A DNA stretch of 15,594 nt from an uncultured Lachnospiraceae bacterium (GCA_910585075.1 CAJUED010000009.1:99932-115525); one strand, 5' to 3'. Counted from the first letter of the stretch, positions 6,400 to 15,220 are shown. Numbers and translations: made by a program. Notes: generated by a model from the sequence alone, not told the origin.

Positions 6400-7761
6400 A
6401 TGAAAAAACAAAGACACACGACAACGGGAATTATCATGTTGGGATTTTTGTTAGGGGCTTTGGGGGGAACAGTATGTCTGTTGCTTCCTGTCAGCTTAAA
6501 ACCGGGGTGCCGGCTGGACTTTTTTGACGCTTTGTTTGTTGCAACGTCCAGCGTCTGTGTCACCGGCCTGTCAACGGTGAACATAGGGCAGACCTTTTCG
6601 GCATTTGGCCAGGTGGTGCTGCTTTTTTTGATTCAGTTTGGGGGGCTGGGGATTGTAACTTTTACAACCCTGGTTTTATGCCTGTTCCGGCGGAGAATTA
6701 CCCTGACGGACAGAATGTTGATTCAGAACGCTTACAATCTGGATACCCTGTCAGGTCTGGTACGGCTGACCATGCGGATTTTACAGGTTACGCTTTGCCT
6801 GGAAGGGATAGGGGCTGTGGGCTATGCTTTTGTGTTTGTTCCGGAATATGGGGCGAAGGGAATCTGGTACAGCATTTTTCACGCGGTGTCGGCTTTTTGC
6901 AATGCGGGAATTGATCTTTTGGGAGGTAACAGCTTCTGCAAGTATGCGGATAATGTTATGGTGAATATGGTCACTGTTTTTCTGATCATTGTCAGCGGCC
7001 TTGGGTTCCCGGTTTACTGGGAGATTGCGCGGACAACGCGTATGAGGGTGCCTGGTAAGAAAGGAAATGGTAATACATATGTGCGCAAGATGAACCTGCA
7101 GGCAAAAATCGTGCTTTTGTCCACCTTATTCCTGATTTTGTCCGGAACTGTGCTGACTCTTATCTTCGAATGGCATAATCCGGATACTCTTGGGGAAATG
7201 GGATGGGGACAAAAGCTTATGGCGGCGCTGTTTCAGTCGGTGACGCTGCGTACGGCGGGCTTTGCAACCATCAGCCAGGAGGCTTTCAGACCGGCTTCCT
7301 GTCTCACTTATCTTGTGCTGATGTTCATAGGTGGATCGCCGGCGGGAACGGCGGGAGGCGTGAAGACGGTGACAATTGTCCTTTTAATTGCCTCCATGTT
7401 TGCCAATATCCGGGGGAAAAAGGATGTGGGCATCATGCACAGAAAAATCGAAGATGAGACCATAAGAAGATGTGTGGCGATTGTTGTTTTCAGCTTTTCG
7501 GTGCTGCTTGTGCTGACGGTGGCGCTTTTAGCGGTGCAGAACAGCAATTTTCTGGATACCCTGTATGAGATGACTTCGGCAATTGCAACGGTGGGGCTCT
7601 CAAGGGGACTGACCGGCATGCTGAAACCGGCGGGGAAACTGATTGTGGCCCTTACCATGTATTTAGGGCGGATTGGGCCGATCACTCTGGCTCTGGCATT
7701 TAACAGCCGCAGCCCGGCGGAGGATTTTTCTTATGCGGAGAGTAAGGTGATTATCGGATAG
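6400..7761 (+). CDS. ktrB: Potassium uptake channel subunit KtrB (TrkH/KtrB family)
   Basis: Inner-membrane K+-translocating subunit that works with a cytoplasmic KtrA ring and is usually Na+-assisted. The 453 residues fit KtrB. Four pore-loop repeats are visible, each with the selectivity-filter Gly: ATSSVCVTGLS (Gly56), SAFCNAGIDL (Gly170), SVTLRTAGFAT (Gly287) and AIATVGLSRGLT (Gly399). They alternate with hydrophobic helices, the MPM fold. SPAGTAGGVKT before the last third is another family hallmark. The frame is open from 6349, but the ATG at 6400 has AAGAAAGG seven bases upstream and gives the usual short, positively charged N-terminus (MKKQRH). ktrA follows after 23 bp, clearly one operon. 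Upstream lies a structured repeat region that I could not match to the c-di-AMP (ydaO) riboswitch often found before such genes. Confidence 0.95.
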   Translation: MKKQRHTTTGIIMLGFLLGALGGTVCLLLPVSLKPGCRLDFFDALFVATSSVCVTGLSTVNIGQTFSAFGQVVLLFLIQFGGLGIVTFTTLVLCLFRRRITLTDRMLIQNAYNLDTLSGLVRLTMRILQVTLCLEGIGAVGYAFVFVPEYGAKGIWYSIFHAVSAFCNAGIDLLGGNSFCKYADNVMVNMVTVFLIIVSGLGFPVYWEIARTTRMRVPGKKGNGNTYVRKMNLQAKIVLLSTLFLILSGTVLTLIFEWHNPDTLGEMGWGQKLMAALFQSVTLRTAGFATISQEAFRPASCLTYLVLMFIGGSPAGTAGGVKTVTIVLLIASMFANIRGKKDVGIMHRKIEDETIRRCVAIVVFSFSVLLVLTVALLAVQNSNFLDTLYEMTSAIATVGLSRGLTGMLKPAGKLIVALTMYLGRIGPITLALAFNSRSPAEDFSYAESKVIIG

Positions 7762-7784
7762 GGACAGCTGACAGGGGGATAGAT

Positions 7785-8465
7785 ATGAAAAAACACGTGC
7801 AGAAAGAATATATAGTGATTGGACTTGGAAGATTTGGCAGCAATGTGGCAAAGCAGCTGGAGGCCAACGGCTGCAAGGTGCTTGCCATTGACAATAATGA
7901 AAAGAGGGTGGCGCAGATTGCCGATTACGTAACCCTGGCCATGTGTGTGGATGTGAAAAATGAGGAGGCATTAAAGGAGCTGGGAGGCAGAAACTTTGAC
8001 GGGGCGGTTATCTCCATTGGTCACAGTCTGGATGCATCGGTGCTTGCCGCAATCTGGGCCAAAGAACAGGGAATCGGGCAGATTATCGCCAAGGCATATG
8101 ACGATATGCAGGGGAAGATTCTGACGAAAATCGGTGTGGATGAGATTGTTCATCCGGAAAAAGAAATGGGTGTGCATCTGGCGAACAATCTTGCTTTTAA
8201 CAATCTGTTTGACGCAATCGAGCTGACCAGCGAGTATTCCATTGCGGATGTGGGAACTCTGGATGTGTGGGCGGGAAAGAGCCTGAAGGAGCTGAAGATA
8301 CGGGAAAAGTATGGGGTGAACGTAATTGCCATCAAACGGGCGGGAGCGCTGATCATCAATCCACCGGCGGACGAACCCACGAAAAAGAGTGATGTTTTTG
8401 TACTTCTGGGGCTGAACAGTACTTTAAAGAAAATTGCAAATGCATTTGCTTCCCAAAAGAAATAA
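7785..8465 (+). CDS. ktrA: KtrA/TrkA-type RCK regulatory subunit of K+ transporter
   Basis: Cytoplasmic gating subunit of the KtrAB potassium system, 226 residues, the expected length. Residues about 9-135 form the RCK_N Rossmann domain with GLGRFG (Gly13, Gly15, Gly18) and the acidic residue at the end of the second strand (AIDNNEKR), which binds ATP/ADP or NAD(H). Residues about 140-220 form the RCK_C (TrkA_C) domain (DVWAGKSLKELKIREKYGVNVIAIKR), which binds c-di-AMP in studied Firmicute homologues. AGGGGGAT lies four bases before the ATG. It follows ktrB by 23 bp. No strong terminator is seen behind it. Confidence 0.95.
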   Translation: MKKHVQKEYIVIGLGRFGSNVAKQLEANGCKVLAIDNNEKRVAQIADYVTLAMCVDVKNEEALKELGGRNFDGAVISIGHSLDASVLAAIWAKEQGIGQIIAKAYDDMQGKILTKIGVDEIVHPEKEMGVHLANNLAFNNLFDAIELTSEYSIADVGTLDVWAGKSLKELKIREKYGVNVIAIKRAGALIINPPADEPTKKSDVFVLLGLNSTLKKIANAFASQKK

Positions 8466-8469
8466 ACGT

Positions 8470-8501
8470 ATCCGGCCGGATTGAAAAGAGTCTTTTTGGA
8501 T
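8470..8501. other. Palindrome and weak hairpin after ktrA
   Basis: ATCCGGCCGGAT (8470-8481) is a perfect 12-bp palindrome. ATCC at its start can instead pair with GGAT at 8498-8501, enclosing AAAAG-AGT-CTTTT (8484-8496). This is the only candidate transcription-end structure between ktrA and the mannosidase; it lacks a proper T tract, so terminator function is uncertain. Confidence 0.25.
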
Positions 8502-8550
8502 TTGCGAACGAAGAATTGACTGCCGCTGCGGTGGTTCTGCTGCCGGAACA

Positions 8551-8605
8551 ATAGAAAGCATAGAATTTGTACACTAAACATAGAAAAACGAAAATTGTTA
8601 TAGAA
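8551..8605 (+). promoter_or_regulatory. Proposed operator upstream of the alpha-mannosidase
   Basis: TAGAATTTGTACACTAAA at 8561-8578 matches the element at 15176-15193 upstream of the solute-binding protein in 17 of 18 bases. In addition, ATAGAA recurs at 8551, 8560, 8580 and 8600, the last three exactly 20 bp apart (about two helical turns); the final one overlaps the -35 box. Helically phased direct repeats ending at the -35 box are typical of AraC-type activators. The probable binder is the response regulator encoded at 13519-15045. The binding assignment is inferred. Confidence 0.55.
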
Positions 8606-8622
8606 AAAATATGCGATAAAAT
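8595..8622 (+). promoter_or_regulatory. Promoter of mannosidase/two-component operon
   Basis: TTGTTA (8595-8600) and TAAAAT (8617-8622) are separated by 16 bp. The start site would lie near 8629, giving a leader of about 60 bases. The -35 box matches four of six positions, as expected for an activator-dependent promoter, and it lies 34 bp after the start of the shared operator element. Confidence 0.5.
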
Positions 8623-8688
8623 AATTTACAGCTATAAAAGCGCAAAATAGGGAATACCACAAATTATAAAAGCAGGAGGACGAGGCGT

Positions 8689-11600
8689 ATGTTCTATACC
8701 GACAGAAAATTAGACAGAAGGATTAGTGAAGTAAAGAATTATAGATATCGCAATATTACCCCGCTGAAGGAATTTGCCATGTGTGAAGATGAGCAGGGAG
8801 TTGTAAACCCCAGGGTTCCGGTCAGCTTTGAAAACTGGGACACGATAAAGGTCGGGGATCTGTGGTCCGGCCGCGACCTTTATCTCTGGATGCACAGAGA
8901 AGTGTCCATTCCAAAGGAATGGGAGGGACAGCGGGTAGTAGGCATCTTTGATTTCGGCAACACAGGAGCCGGAAACAACTCCGGGTTTGAGGCGATGTGC
9001 TATATCAACGAAAAGCCTTATCAGGGAGTGGATGCGAATCATATGGAGGTCTTTTTCCCTCAGGAATTGTGCGGAACTACGTTCCGTCTGACCTTCCGTC
9101 TCTGGTCGGGGCTGGAGGGCGGCGGTGTGCCGAAGGACCAGGAACACAGGATTAACAGGGCGGATCTGGCGTGCCTGGATGAGAAGACGGATGACTTCTA
9201 TTATATGGGTTCTCTGGTGCTGGATACGGTGAACCATCTGGAGGATGGAGACCCGGTAAAATATGATCTCAGGATTGCATTGGACCGGGCCTGCCACTGT
9301 ATCGACTGGTCTTATCCGGGAAGTGAAATTTTTTACGAAACGGTACATCAGGCAGATGACATACTAAATGAAAAGATCGAGGGCATGGATAAGCAGTCTC
9401 TGGTCAATGTACATTGTGTGGGCCATACGCACATTGATATGGCATGGCTTTGGCGGCTGAAGCATACCCACGAGAAGGCGTCCCGCTCCTTTTCCACGGT
9501 GCTGCGCATGATGGAGATGTTCCCGGAATATATTTTCCTGCAGACACAGCCTCAGATTTATGAATATATCAAAGAGGATTTTCCGGAAATCTATGAGGAA
9601 ATCAGGAAAAGAGTGAAGGAAGGACGCTGGGAGACGGACGGCGGTATGTGGGTGGAAGCGGACTGTAATCTCACGAGCGGAGAGTCTCTGACACGTCAGC
9701 TCCTGCTGGGAAGCCGGTTTCTCAAAGAAGAATTTGGTAAGGATGTAGAGTACCTGTGGCTCCCGGATGTGTTCGGTTATTCCTGGGCGCTGCCTCAGAT
9801 TTTAAGAAAATCGGGTATCGACATGTTCATGACCACTAAAATAAGCTGGAATCAGTATAACCGGATGCCTCATGATACGTTTTACTGGAAGGGCATGGAC
9901 GGATCGCAGGTGCTGACACATTTCATCACGACACCGGATCCATGGAGTGAGCCGGGCTCCTGGTTTTACACATACAACGGGCGTCTGACTGCAAAGACGG
10001 TGAAAGGCGTATGGGAAGCATACAGAGACAAAGAGGTCAATAAGGATATGCTGATCTCCTTCGGGTATGGGGACGGAGGCGGAGGGGTAAACAGAGACCT
10101 TCTGGAAGCAAGGAGGAGACTTGATAAAATTCCGGGTCTGCCGAATGTAAAGACATCCACGGCGGGAGAGTACTTCCGCAAGCTGAAAAAGACGGTGCAG
10201 GATACGGAGCAATATGTGCATACATGGGACGGGGAGCTGTATCTGGAATATCACAGGGGCACCTATACAAGTCAGGGTTATAATAAGCGGATGAACCGCA
10301 AGATGGAGCTGCTTTACCGGAAGGCGGAGTGGATGACGGTTATGAATGCTGTCAGGGAAAATAATTTGGCCATGGCGCAGCAGGAGGAGCTTACCAAAGG
10401 GTGGAAGAAGATTTTGACAAATCAGTTCCATGACATCATCCCGGGATCCTCTATCCATGAGGTCTATGAGGACTCCCGAAGGGATTATGAGGTGATCAGG
10501 CAGATTGGGGAAGATGTGCTCTCCGCTTATAAAGAAAGGGCGCTGGCTGCCGGGGAGGGCGGTTATACCGTGTATAATGCGTCGGGCTGGACATTGGATA
10601 CCATGGCGGCTGTCCGCGGCAATGATGCAGGGAGCTTCACCGATGATGAGGGGAATGTGCTTCCTTCCCAGCAGGCGGACGGTGTGCATTATGTGTATGT
10701 GAAAGATGTGCCTCCCATGGGACATAAGACCATTCGGTTCACAAAAGGAAAAGAGGCGCCTGAGAACAGTGTTTTCACAGTGAACGGGAAAAATATTGAA
10801 ACGCCATTTTATTCTGTCTGCCTGAATGATTACGGACAGATTACCAGACTGTTTGACAAGCAGGAGGAAAGGGAAGTTCTGGCCCGCGGAGAGAGAGGAA
10901 ATGTGCTGCAGGTATTTGAGGATAAGCCGATTGACAATGACGCATGGGATATTGACATTTTCTATCAGCAGAAGATGCGGGAAATCACAGACCTGACCGT
11001 CTTTGAGGTGACACAGTGCGGGGCTTTATGTCTGGTAATCCATATGGAGTGGAAGTATATGAATACGACAATCTGTCAGGATATGACGCTCTACAGTAAG
11101 GACAGAAGGATCGACTTTAAGACAGATGTGGATTTCAGAGAGCGCCAGCAGCTTTTAAAAGCAGCTTTCACGGTGGATATCAGGAGCACTTATGCCACAT
11201 ACGATATTCAGTATGGCAATGTGCGCCGTCCGAATCACTGGAATACAAGCTGGGATCAGGCAAGATTTGAGTCTGTAGGGCACAGGTATGCGGATCTGTC
11301 AGAGAGAAATTACGGTGTAGCTCTTATGAATGACTGCAAATACGGTTACGACATCAAGGATAATGTACTGCGCATATCTCTGCTGCGCTCAGGCCTGCAG
11401 CCGGATCATCTGCAGGATGTAGGGAAGCATCAGTTCACCTATGCGCTTCTGCCCCATAAGGGGGATTTTGTGGAAGGCCACGTTGTGGAGAGCGCCTATG
11501 TGCTGAATAACCCCATGGACGTGTATGAAGGCGTACAGAAAGAGCCCTGCGGAAGCTTCTTTACATTAGATAATGAGCAGATCGAGATTGATGCCGTGAA

Positions 11601-11805
11601 AAAATCGGAGGATGGACGTTATCTGGTGGTCCGTTTCCATGATTTTGCAGGAGCAAGACAGAGAGTGGAAATAACCCCTTCCTTTGCTTATAAAGCATGG
11701 GCGGAAAGCAATCTGATGGAACGGCCGATTAGCGGATTTGAAGACGGAAGAGTGGTTATGGAGCTGCATCCGTATGAGATCAAAACCCTTTTATTTGAAT
11801 TGTAG
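8689..11805 (+). CDS. Alpha-mannosidase, glycoside hydrolase family 38
   Basis: Zn-dependent retaining exo-alpha-mannosidase, 1038 residues, a normal size for bacterial GH38. There is no signal peptide, so it should act in the cytoplasm on imported mannosides. An N-terminal beta-rich region precedes the catalytic (beta/alpha)7 domain. VGHTHIDMAWLW supplies the metal ligands His248 and Asp250. WLPDVFGYSWALPQIL supplies the nucleophile Asp360, also a metal ligand. NQFHDIIPGSSIHEVYED supplies the remaining ligand His581. The C-terminal third (for example KYMNTTICQDMTLYSKDRRIDFKTDVDF) is the usual beta-sandwich. A strong AGGAGG (8674-8679) precedes the ATG by nine bases. The histidine kinase gene begins 14 bp after its stop. 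Linkage preference (alpha-1,2/1,3/1,6) cannot be read from sequence. Confidence 0.96.
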   Translation: MFYTDRKLDRRISEVKNYRYRNITPLKEFAMCEDEQGVVNPRVPVSFENWDTIKVGDLWSGRDLYLWMHREVSIPKEWEGQRVVGIFDFGNTGAGNNSGFEAMCYINEKPYQGVDANHMEVFFPQELCGTTFRLTFRLWSGLEGGGVPKDQEHRINRADLACLDEKTDDFYYMGSLVLDTVNHLEDGDPVKYDLRIALDRACHCIDWSYPGSEIFYETVHQADDILNEKIEGMDKQSLVNVHCVGHTHIDMAWLWRLKHTHEKASRSFSTVLRMMEMFPEYIFLQTQPQIYEYIKEDFPEIYEEIRKRVKEGRWETDGGMWVEADCNLTSGESLTRQLLLGSRFLKEEFGKDVEYLWLPDVFGYSWALPQILRKSGIDMFMTTKISWNQYNRMPHDTFYWKGMDGSQVLTHFITTPDPWSEPGSWFYTYNGRLTAKTVKGVWEAYRDKEVNKDMLISFGYGDGGGGVNRDLLEARRRLDKIPGLPNVKTSTAGEYFRKLKKTVQDTEQYVHTWDGELYLEYHRGTYTSQGYNKRMNRKMELLYRKAEWMTVMNAVRENNLAMAQQEELTKGWKKILTNQFHDIIPGSSIHEVYEDSRRDYEVIRQIGEDVLSAYKERALAAGEGGYTVYNASGWTLDTMAAVRGNDAGSFTDDEGNVLPSQQADGVHYVYVKDVPPMGHKTIRFTKGKEAPENSVFTVNGKNIETPFYSVCLNDYGQITRLFDKQEEREVLARGERGNVLQVFEDKPIDNDAWDIDIFYQQKMREITDLTVFEVTQCGALCLVIHMEWKYMNTTICQDMTLYSKDRRIDFKTDVDFRERQQLLKAAFTVDIRSTYATYDIQYGNVRRPNHWNTSWDQARFESVGHRYADLSERNYGVALMNDCKYGYDIKDNVLRISLLRSGLQPDHLQDVGKHQFTYALLPHKGDFVEGHVVESAYVLNNPMDVYEGVQKEPCGSFFTLDNEQIEIDAVKKSEDGRYLVVRFHDFAGARQRVEITPSFAYKAWAESNLMERPISGFEDGRVVMELHPYEIKTLLFEL

Positions 11806-11819
11806 AGGTTGAATGGCTG

Positions 11820-13541
11820 ATGGAGAAGATAAGGCCGAAACAGTTATATTTTAAAATGTTCTACACTTATACGGCGATAATCCTTTGTATTGTGACTGCG
11901 CTTGTGATCTACTTTATTTCCGATGCGCGCAAAAGGCTGTTAGAGTCAAACCGCGAGGAAATTGAAAGGATCCATGCGCAGGCACTGGGATACGTAGAAG
12001 ATATCAGGCGGGCGGCAGACTACATTCACAAGGATCTGTACCGCTCACCGTCAGAGCTGAACGATCTGTTGGAATATTTCCGATTGGAGCCGGAGGCCTA
12101 TCAGGAATATACCTTAGACAGATACAGTTCCTCCGGTGAACTGGTCTATAAGGGGATTTTTCGCTTGGTGAATGAGGCCTTTGAGGCAAATCAGCAGTTG
12201 GAAAAAGTCGAGATGATTAGCTATGAGACTTCCCAAATGACGGAATGCTATCCGGAAAAAAATGTTTATCCCGGCAAGGATGGAAAGCCAAGACTGCATC
12301 AGATACAAAATAACGATTTCTGCGAAGCGGGGAAGTTGGTTTATTTAAAAGAAATACGAAATCCTGATACGATGAAGCCAGCGGGGTGTATTCTGTTTAC
12401 TTTTGAGGCAGAAAATGCGCTTGAGGAGATGCAAAGAACAAATCCGTATGCAGAAATGGTTGTCTTATTTGAGGAGGGCAATGTAATCTTTGCAGAACCG
12501 GATGCAGAAAGCTATGCATCCAATCTTAGGCAGGGACAATATTTCTCCTGCACGGAATCGGTAGGTGAATATCAGGTCTGTACTTTCATGGATGAAAAAC
12601 TGGCGGCACAGCTGCCGGCGGCAAGATTTTTCCTGATTCTGGCGGCGGGGGCGGTGGCCAGCGCCGCCGGGGTGGTTTATATTGCGTTCTATGTGAAGCG
12701 TCTTACCGGAAGGGTGGACATGATCCTGGAGGCTATGAATCAGGTGACTACCGGTGACTTCAAAGTCCGGTTGAACATATGGAAAAAAGAGGATGAGCTG
12801 GACATGATCGCGGATAATTTTAACGGAATGTGCGAGAAGCTTGAGCTGTACATCGAAAAAAGTTATCTGGAAGAAATCGAACGCAAGAATGCGCAGATGC
12901 AGGCGCTTCAGAACCAGATCAATCCGCACTTCCTCTACAACACGCTGGAGGCAATCCGGATGAAGGCAATCTGCAACGGCGACAAGGAAGTCGGTAAAAT
13001 GTTATATAGTATGGTGGTCCTGTTCCGAAGCCAGCTAAAAGAGGCAGATGTCATCACGTTGGGACAGGAACTGGACTACTGCAAACAGTATCTGGAATTA
13101 TTTGAGTATCGGTATCAGGGCAGTTTCCGGTCAAAAGTGGAATGTCCCGCAGAACTACTTCCGGTGCCGGTCATTAAATTTGTGCTGCAGCCTGTGATTG
13201 AGAATTATTTTATCCATGGCATAGAGCGTGACAGACAGGATAATCTGGTACATATCTGGGCAAGACGCGAAGATACTACGCTGTATCTGTATGTTCAGGA
13301 TAATGGGCGCGGGATGAAAGAAGAGGAACTGGCAAAGAAGAATAAGGAATTAAGTGATAATATAAAGACGAAAAACAGTAATGAAAGTATCGGTATCCAT
13401 AATGTCAACAGAAGGATCAAGGCAATCTACGGAGAGGAATACGGTATTTTTCTGAAAATGGCACAGCCGAAAGGGCTGCTGGTTATTCTGACAGTCAGAA
13501 TAGAAGAGGGAGAAGCGTATGAGAAAGGTGATGCTGGTTGA
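11820..13541 (+). CDS. YesM-like sensor histidine kinase (HisKA_7TM/His_kinase type)
   Basis: Membrane sensor kinase of 573 residues that would autophosphorylate on His and pass phosphate to the next gene product. TM1 covers about residues 12-34 (TYTAIILCIVTALVIYF). An extracytoplasmic sensing region of about 230 residues follows, then TM2 at about 267-292, a HAMP domain to about 345, the His_kinase (PF06580) dimerisation region with QNQINPHFLYNTLEAIR (phospho-acceptor His370), and the ATPase domain with the N box FVLQPVIENYFIHGIE and the G1 box DNGRGM near residue 495. This is the architecture of kinases beside sugar ABC transporters in Firmicutes. It starts 14 bp after the mannosidase, with only a weak GAGG site, so translational coupling is likely. 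The signal may be a mannoside, possibly presented by a binding protein, but this is inferred. Confidence 0.95.
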   Translation: MEKIRPKQLYFKMFYTYTAIILCIVTALVIYFISDARKRLLESNREEIERIHAQALGYVEDIRRAADYIHKDLYRSPSELNDLLEYFRLEPEAYQEYTLDRYSSSGELVYKGIFRLVNEAFEANQQLEKVEMISYETSQMTECYPEKNVYPGKDGKPRLHQIQNNDFCEAGKLVYLKEIRNPDTMKPAGCILFTFEAENALEEMQRTNPYAEMVVLFEEGNVIFAEPDAESYASNLRQGQYFSCTESVGEYQVCTFMDEKLAAQLPAARFFLILAAGAVASAAGVVYIAFYVKRLTGRVDMILEAMNQVTTGDFKVRLNIWKKEDELDMIADNFNGMCEKLELYIEKSYLEEIERKNAQMQALQNQINPHFLYNTLEAIRMKAICNGDKEVGKMLYSMVVLFRSQLKEADVITLGQELDYCKQYLELFEYRYQGSFRSKVECPAELLPVPVIKFVLQPVIENYFIHGIERDRQDNLVHIWARREDTTLYLYVQDNGRGMKEEELAKKNKELSDNIKTKNSNESIGIHNVNRRIKAIYGEEYGIFLKMAQPKGLLVILTVRIEEGEAYEKGDAG

Positions 13542-15045
13542 GGATGAGGAATTTATTCTTCAGGGAATTCGTTGCATTATTGACTGGGAAGAAATTTCAA
13601 TGTCCGTGGTGTCTATGGTCCATAATGGAAAAGAGGCGTTGGAGCAGTTTCAGAAAGAGCCGGTGGATATTATCGTAACAGATGTGGAAATGCCTCTGAT
13701 GAACGGATTGGAGCTTTTGGAAGAAATCAGGAAGATCAATCCTAAGACCAGATGTATCATTTTGTCAGGATATGACGAATTTGAATATGCCAGAACGGCA
13801 TTGAAATTAGATGTGGAAGAATATATTTTAAAGCCGATCAATGAAGAACAGTTAAAACAGGCGCTGTTAGATGCCGCAAAACAGCTCGATGAAATCGAAC
13901 GAAAAAGTGTGGAGGACATGGAGGATACGATTGGCTGGCACAAACTGTTAAGAGGAAAATTAAGCGGTGATGAGGCAGCAGAGTTCTATCGTATGCTTCC
14001 GAAAATTGACAGTGGAGAAAGAATATATGCTTCCATTATGAAAATCGATACAGGAAGCGTTGAGAATAAAGAGGGGCTCCAGGTGATCCTTTCCCAGATT
14101 CAGCAAATGCCCCATAAAATAAAGCCAATCTACCTTTCACCGGATACGTTGTTCCTGTTGTTATATACAGGAGGAGACGGTAAAGACAGGGAAGCGCTGG
14201 AAATATTCGGAAGACTGCAAAATACGCTTGAGAGCACATATGGGATCATGAGTTTTTTTACGGTGGCATCGCCAATCCAGGAATACGGAGAGCTGCCGGA
14301 GTGCTATAAGATGGTTTCCAAAATGCAAAAATACAGGATTCTGGAGGGATATGGGAGCTGCATAGCAGAGAGTTATATTCTGGAGAGAAAGACACAGGAT
14401 GTGGTGATTGATGAGACGCTTCTTCGCAAAATGATCCTGAAAAAAGATCAGGATGGTGTTTTGCAATACATAGAAGACCTGTTTATCAACAACTTAAGAT
14501 CGGAAGTCAATGTGGATGTATTGTATCAGTTAGCACTGAAACTGACGGTTCTGCTGCAGGATATCAAATCGGAATATAAGCTGGGACAGTCGAGAAATTT
14601 CCAGAATCTCTCGGAAATGATGGAAAAAATTTATCAGGCAGATGATATATTCGGATTGAAAGCGATTTTTATTTCGGAGATTGTGGAGATTATTACTTAT
14701 CTGCATATGGAGGATTCGCAATATACGCCGGTGGTGAAGCAGATTATAGAGGAAGTGCAGAAGAATTACAAGGAGGATATGAATCTGAAGACGTTGTCTT
14801 ATAAATACCATATGAATGCTTCCTATCTGGGACAAATTTTCCAGAGAGAAGTCGGATGTTCTTTTGCCATGTACCTGAGCAATACCAAAAACAAGGTGGC
14901 AAAGGATTTGATTTTGAACACTAACATGAAGATCAATGATATCGCAAAAGAGGTGGGATATCCGGATACCAGCTATTTTTACAGGAAGTTCAAGCAGTGC
15001 TATGGTGTATCCCCGGCATCGCTGCGCACGATAAAAAAATATTGA
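13519..15045 (+). CDS. YesN-like response regulator with AraC DNA-binding domain
   Basis: Cytoplasmic transcription factor of 508 residues, partner of the kinase encoded just upstream; the genes overlap by 23 bp. The receiver domain covers residues about 1-120, with the acidic pair Glu8-Asp9, phospho-acceptor Asp55 (DIIVTDVEMPLMNG), ILSGYDEFEYA and the conserved Lys in YILKPI. A middle region of roughly 270 residues without a named motif follows. The AraC domain lies at about 405-505, with both helix-turn-helix units clear (LKTLSYKYHMNASYLGQIF, then INDIAKEVGYPDTSYFYRKF and YGVSP). GGGAG in the kinase tail serves as ribosome binding site. It probably activates the mannosidase operon and the binding-protein gene through the shared element at 8561 and 15176; if so, its own operon is autoregulated. 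Confidence 0.95.
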   Translation: MRKVMLVEDEEFILQGIRCIIDWEEISMSVVSMVHNGKEALEQFQKEPVDIIVTDVEMPLMNGLELLEEIRKINPKTRCIILSGYDEFEYARTALKLDVEEYILKPINEEQLKQALLDAAKQLDEIERKSVEDMEDTIGWHKLLRGKLSGDEAAEFYRMLPKIDSGERIYASIMKIDTGSVENKEGLQVILSQIQQMPHKIKPIYLSPDTLFLLLYTGGDGKDREALEIFGRLQNTLESTYGIMSFFTVASPIQEYGELPECYKMVSKMQKYRILEGYGSCIAESYILERKTQDVVIDETLLRKMILKKDQDGVLQYIEDLFINNLRSEVNVDVLYQLALKLTVLLQDIKSEYKLGQSRNFQNLSEMMEKIYQADDIFGLKAIFISEIVEIITYLHMEDSQYTPVVKQIIEEVQKNYKEDMNLKTLSYKYHMNASYLGQIFQREVGCSFAMYLSNTKNKVAKDLILNTNMKINDIAKEVGYPDTSYFYRKFKQCYGVSPASLRTIKKY

Positions 15046-15060
15046 TTGTTGTAGATTCTG

Positions 15061-15091
15061 CCCCGAGGCTCAAATGCTTCGGGGTATTTTT
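15061..15091 (+). terminator. Intrinsic terminator after response regulator
   Basis: CCCCGAGGC (15061-15069) pairs with GCTTCGGGG (15076-15084): nine pairs including one G-T, loop TCAAAT, followed by TATTTTTG. It is a textbook rho-independent terminator 15 bp after the stop codon. It closes the mannosidase-kinase-regulator operon and makes the downstream binding-protein gene a separate unit. Confidence 0.9.
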
Positions 15092-15099
15092 GATTCAAT

Positions 15100-15162
15100 A
15101 AGCTGTCCTGCGAAGGATGACGGCGTTTGATGCGCAGGGACGTGTAAGAAAATTAGCAGCTT
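15100..15162. other. Nested inverted repeats between terminator and next promoter
   Basis: AAGCTG (15100-15105) matches CAGCTT (15157-15162) inverted. Inside it, GTCCTGCG (15105-15112) can pair with CGCAGG-G-AC (15133-15141) with one bulged G. The block lies downstream of the operon terminator and upstream of the proposed binding-protein promoter, so it is not obviously part of either transcript. Function unknown. Confidence 0.3.
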
Positions 15163-15175
15163 TTACGGTATGCTC

Positions 15176-15220
15176 TAGAATTTGTACAATAAAACTGGAA
15201 ATTTTCGACTAGGATTTGTA
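15176..15220 (+). promoter_or_regulatory. Proposed operator upstream of solute-binding protein
   Basis: TAGAATTTGTACAATAAA (15176-15193) is the partner of the element at 8561-8578 before the mannosidase. A second half-like copy, TAGGATTTGTA (15210-15220), repeats the first eleven bases with one mismatch, 34 bp downstream, where it covers the -35 position. The layout fits cooperative binding of an AraC-type response regulator. Confidence 0.55.

Noticed and set aside
8511..8549. GC-rich repeats (CTGCCGCTGCGG, CTGCTGCCGG) as a terminator after ktrA
   Set aside because: Stems are short with minimal loops and no T tract follows.
9802..10725. Long 307-codon antisense reading frame within the mannosidase gene
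   Set aside because: It is opposite a gene with full GH38 catalytic motifs, has no recognisable domain or ribosome binding site, and its composition (many His, Ile, Pro, Arg) is typical of a codon shadow.
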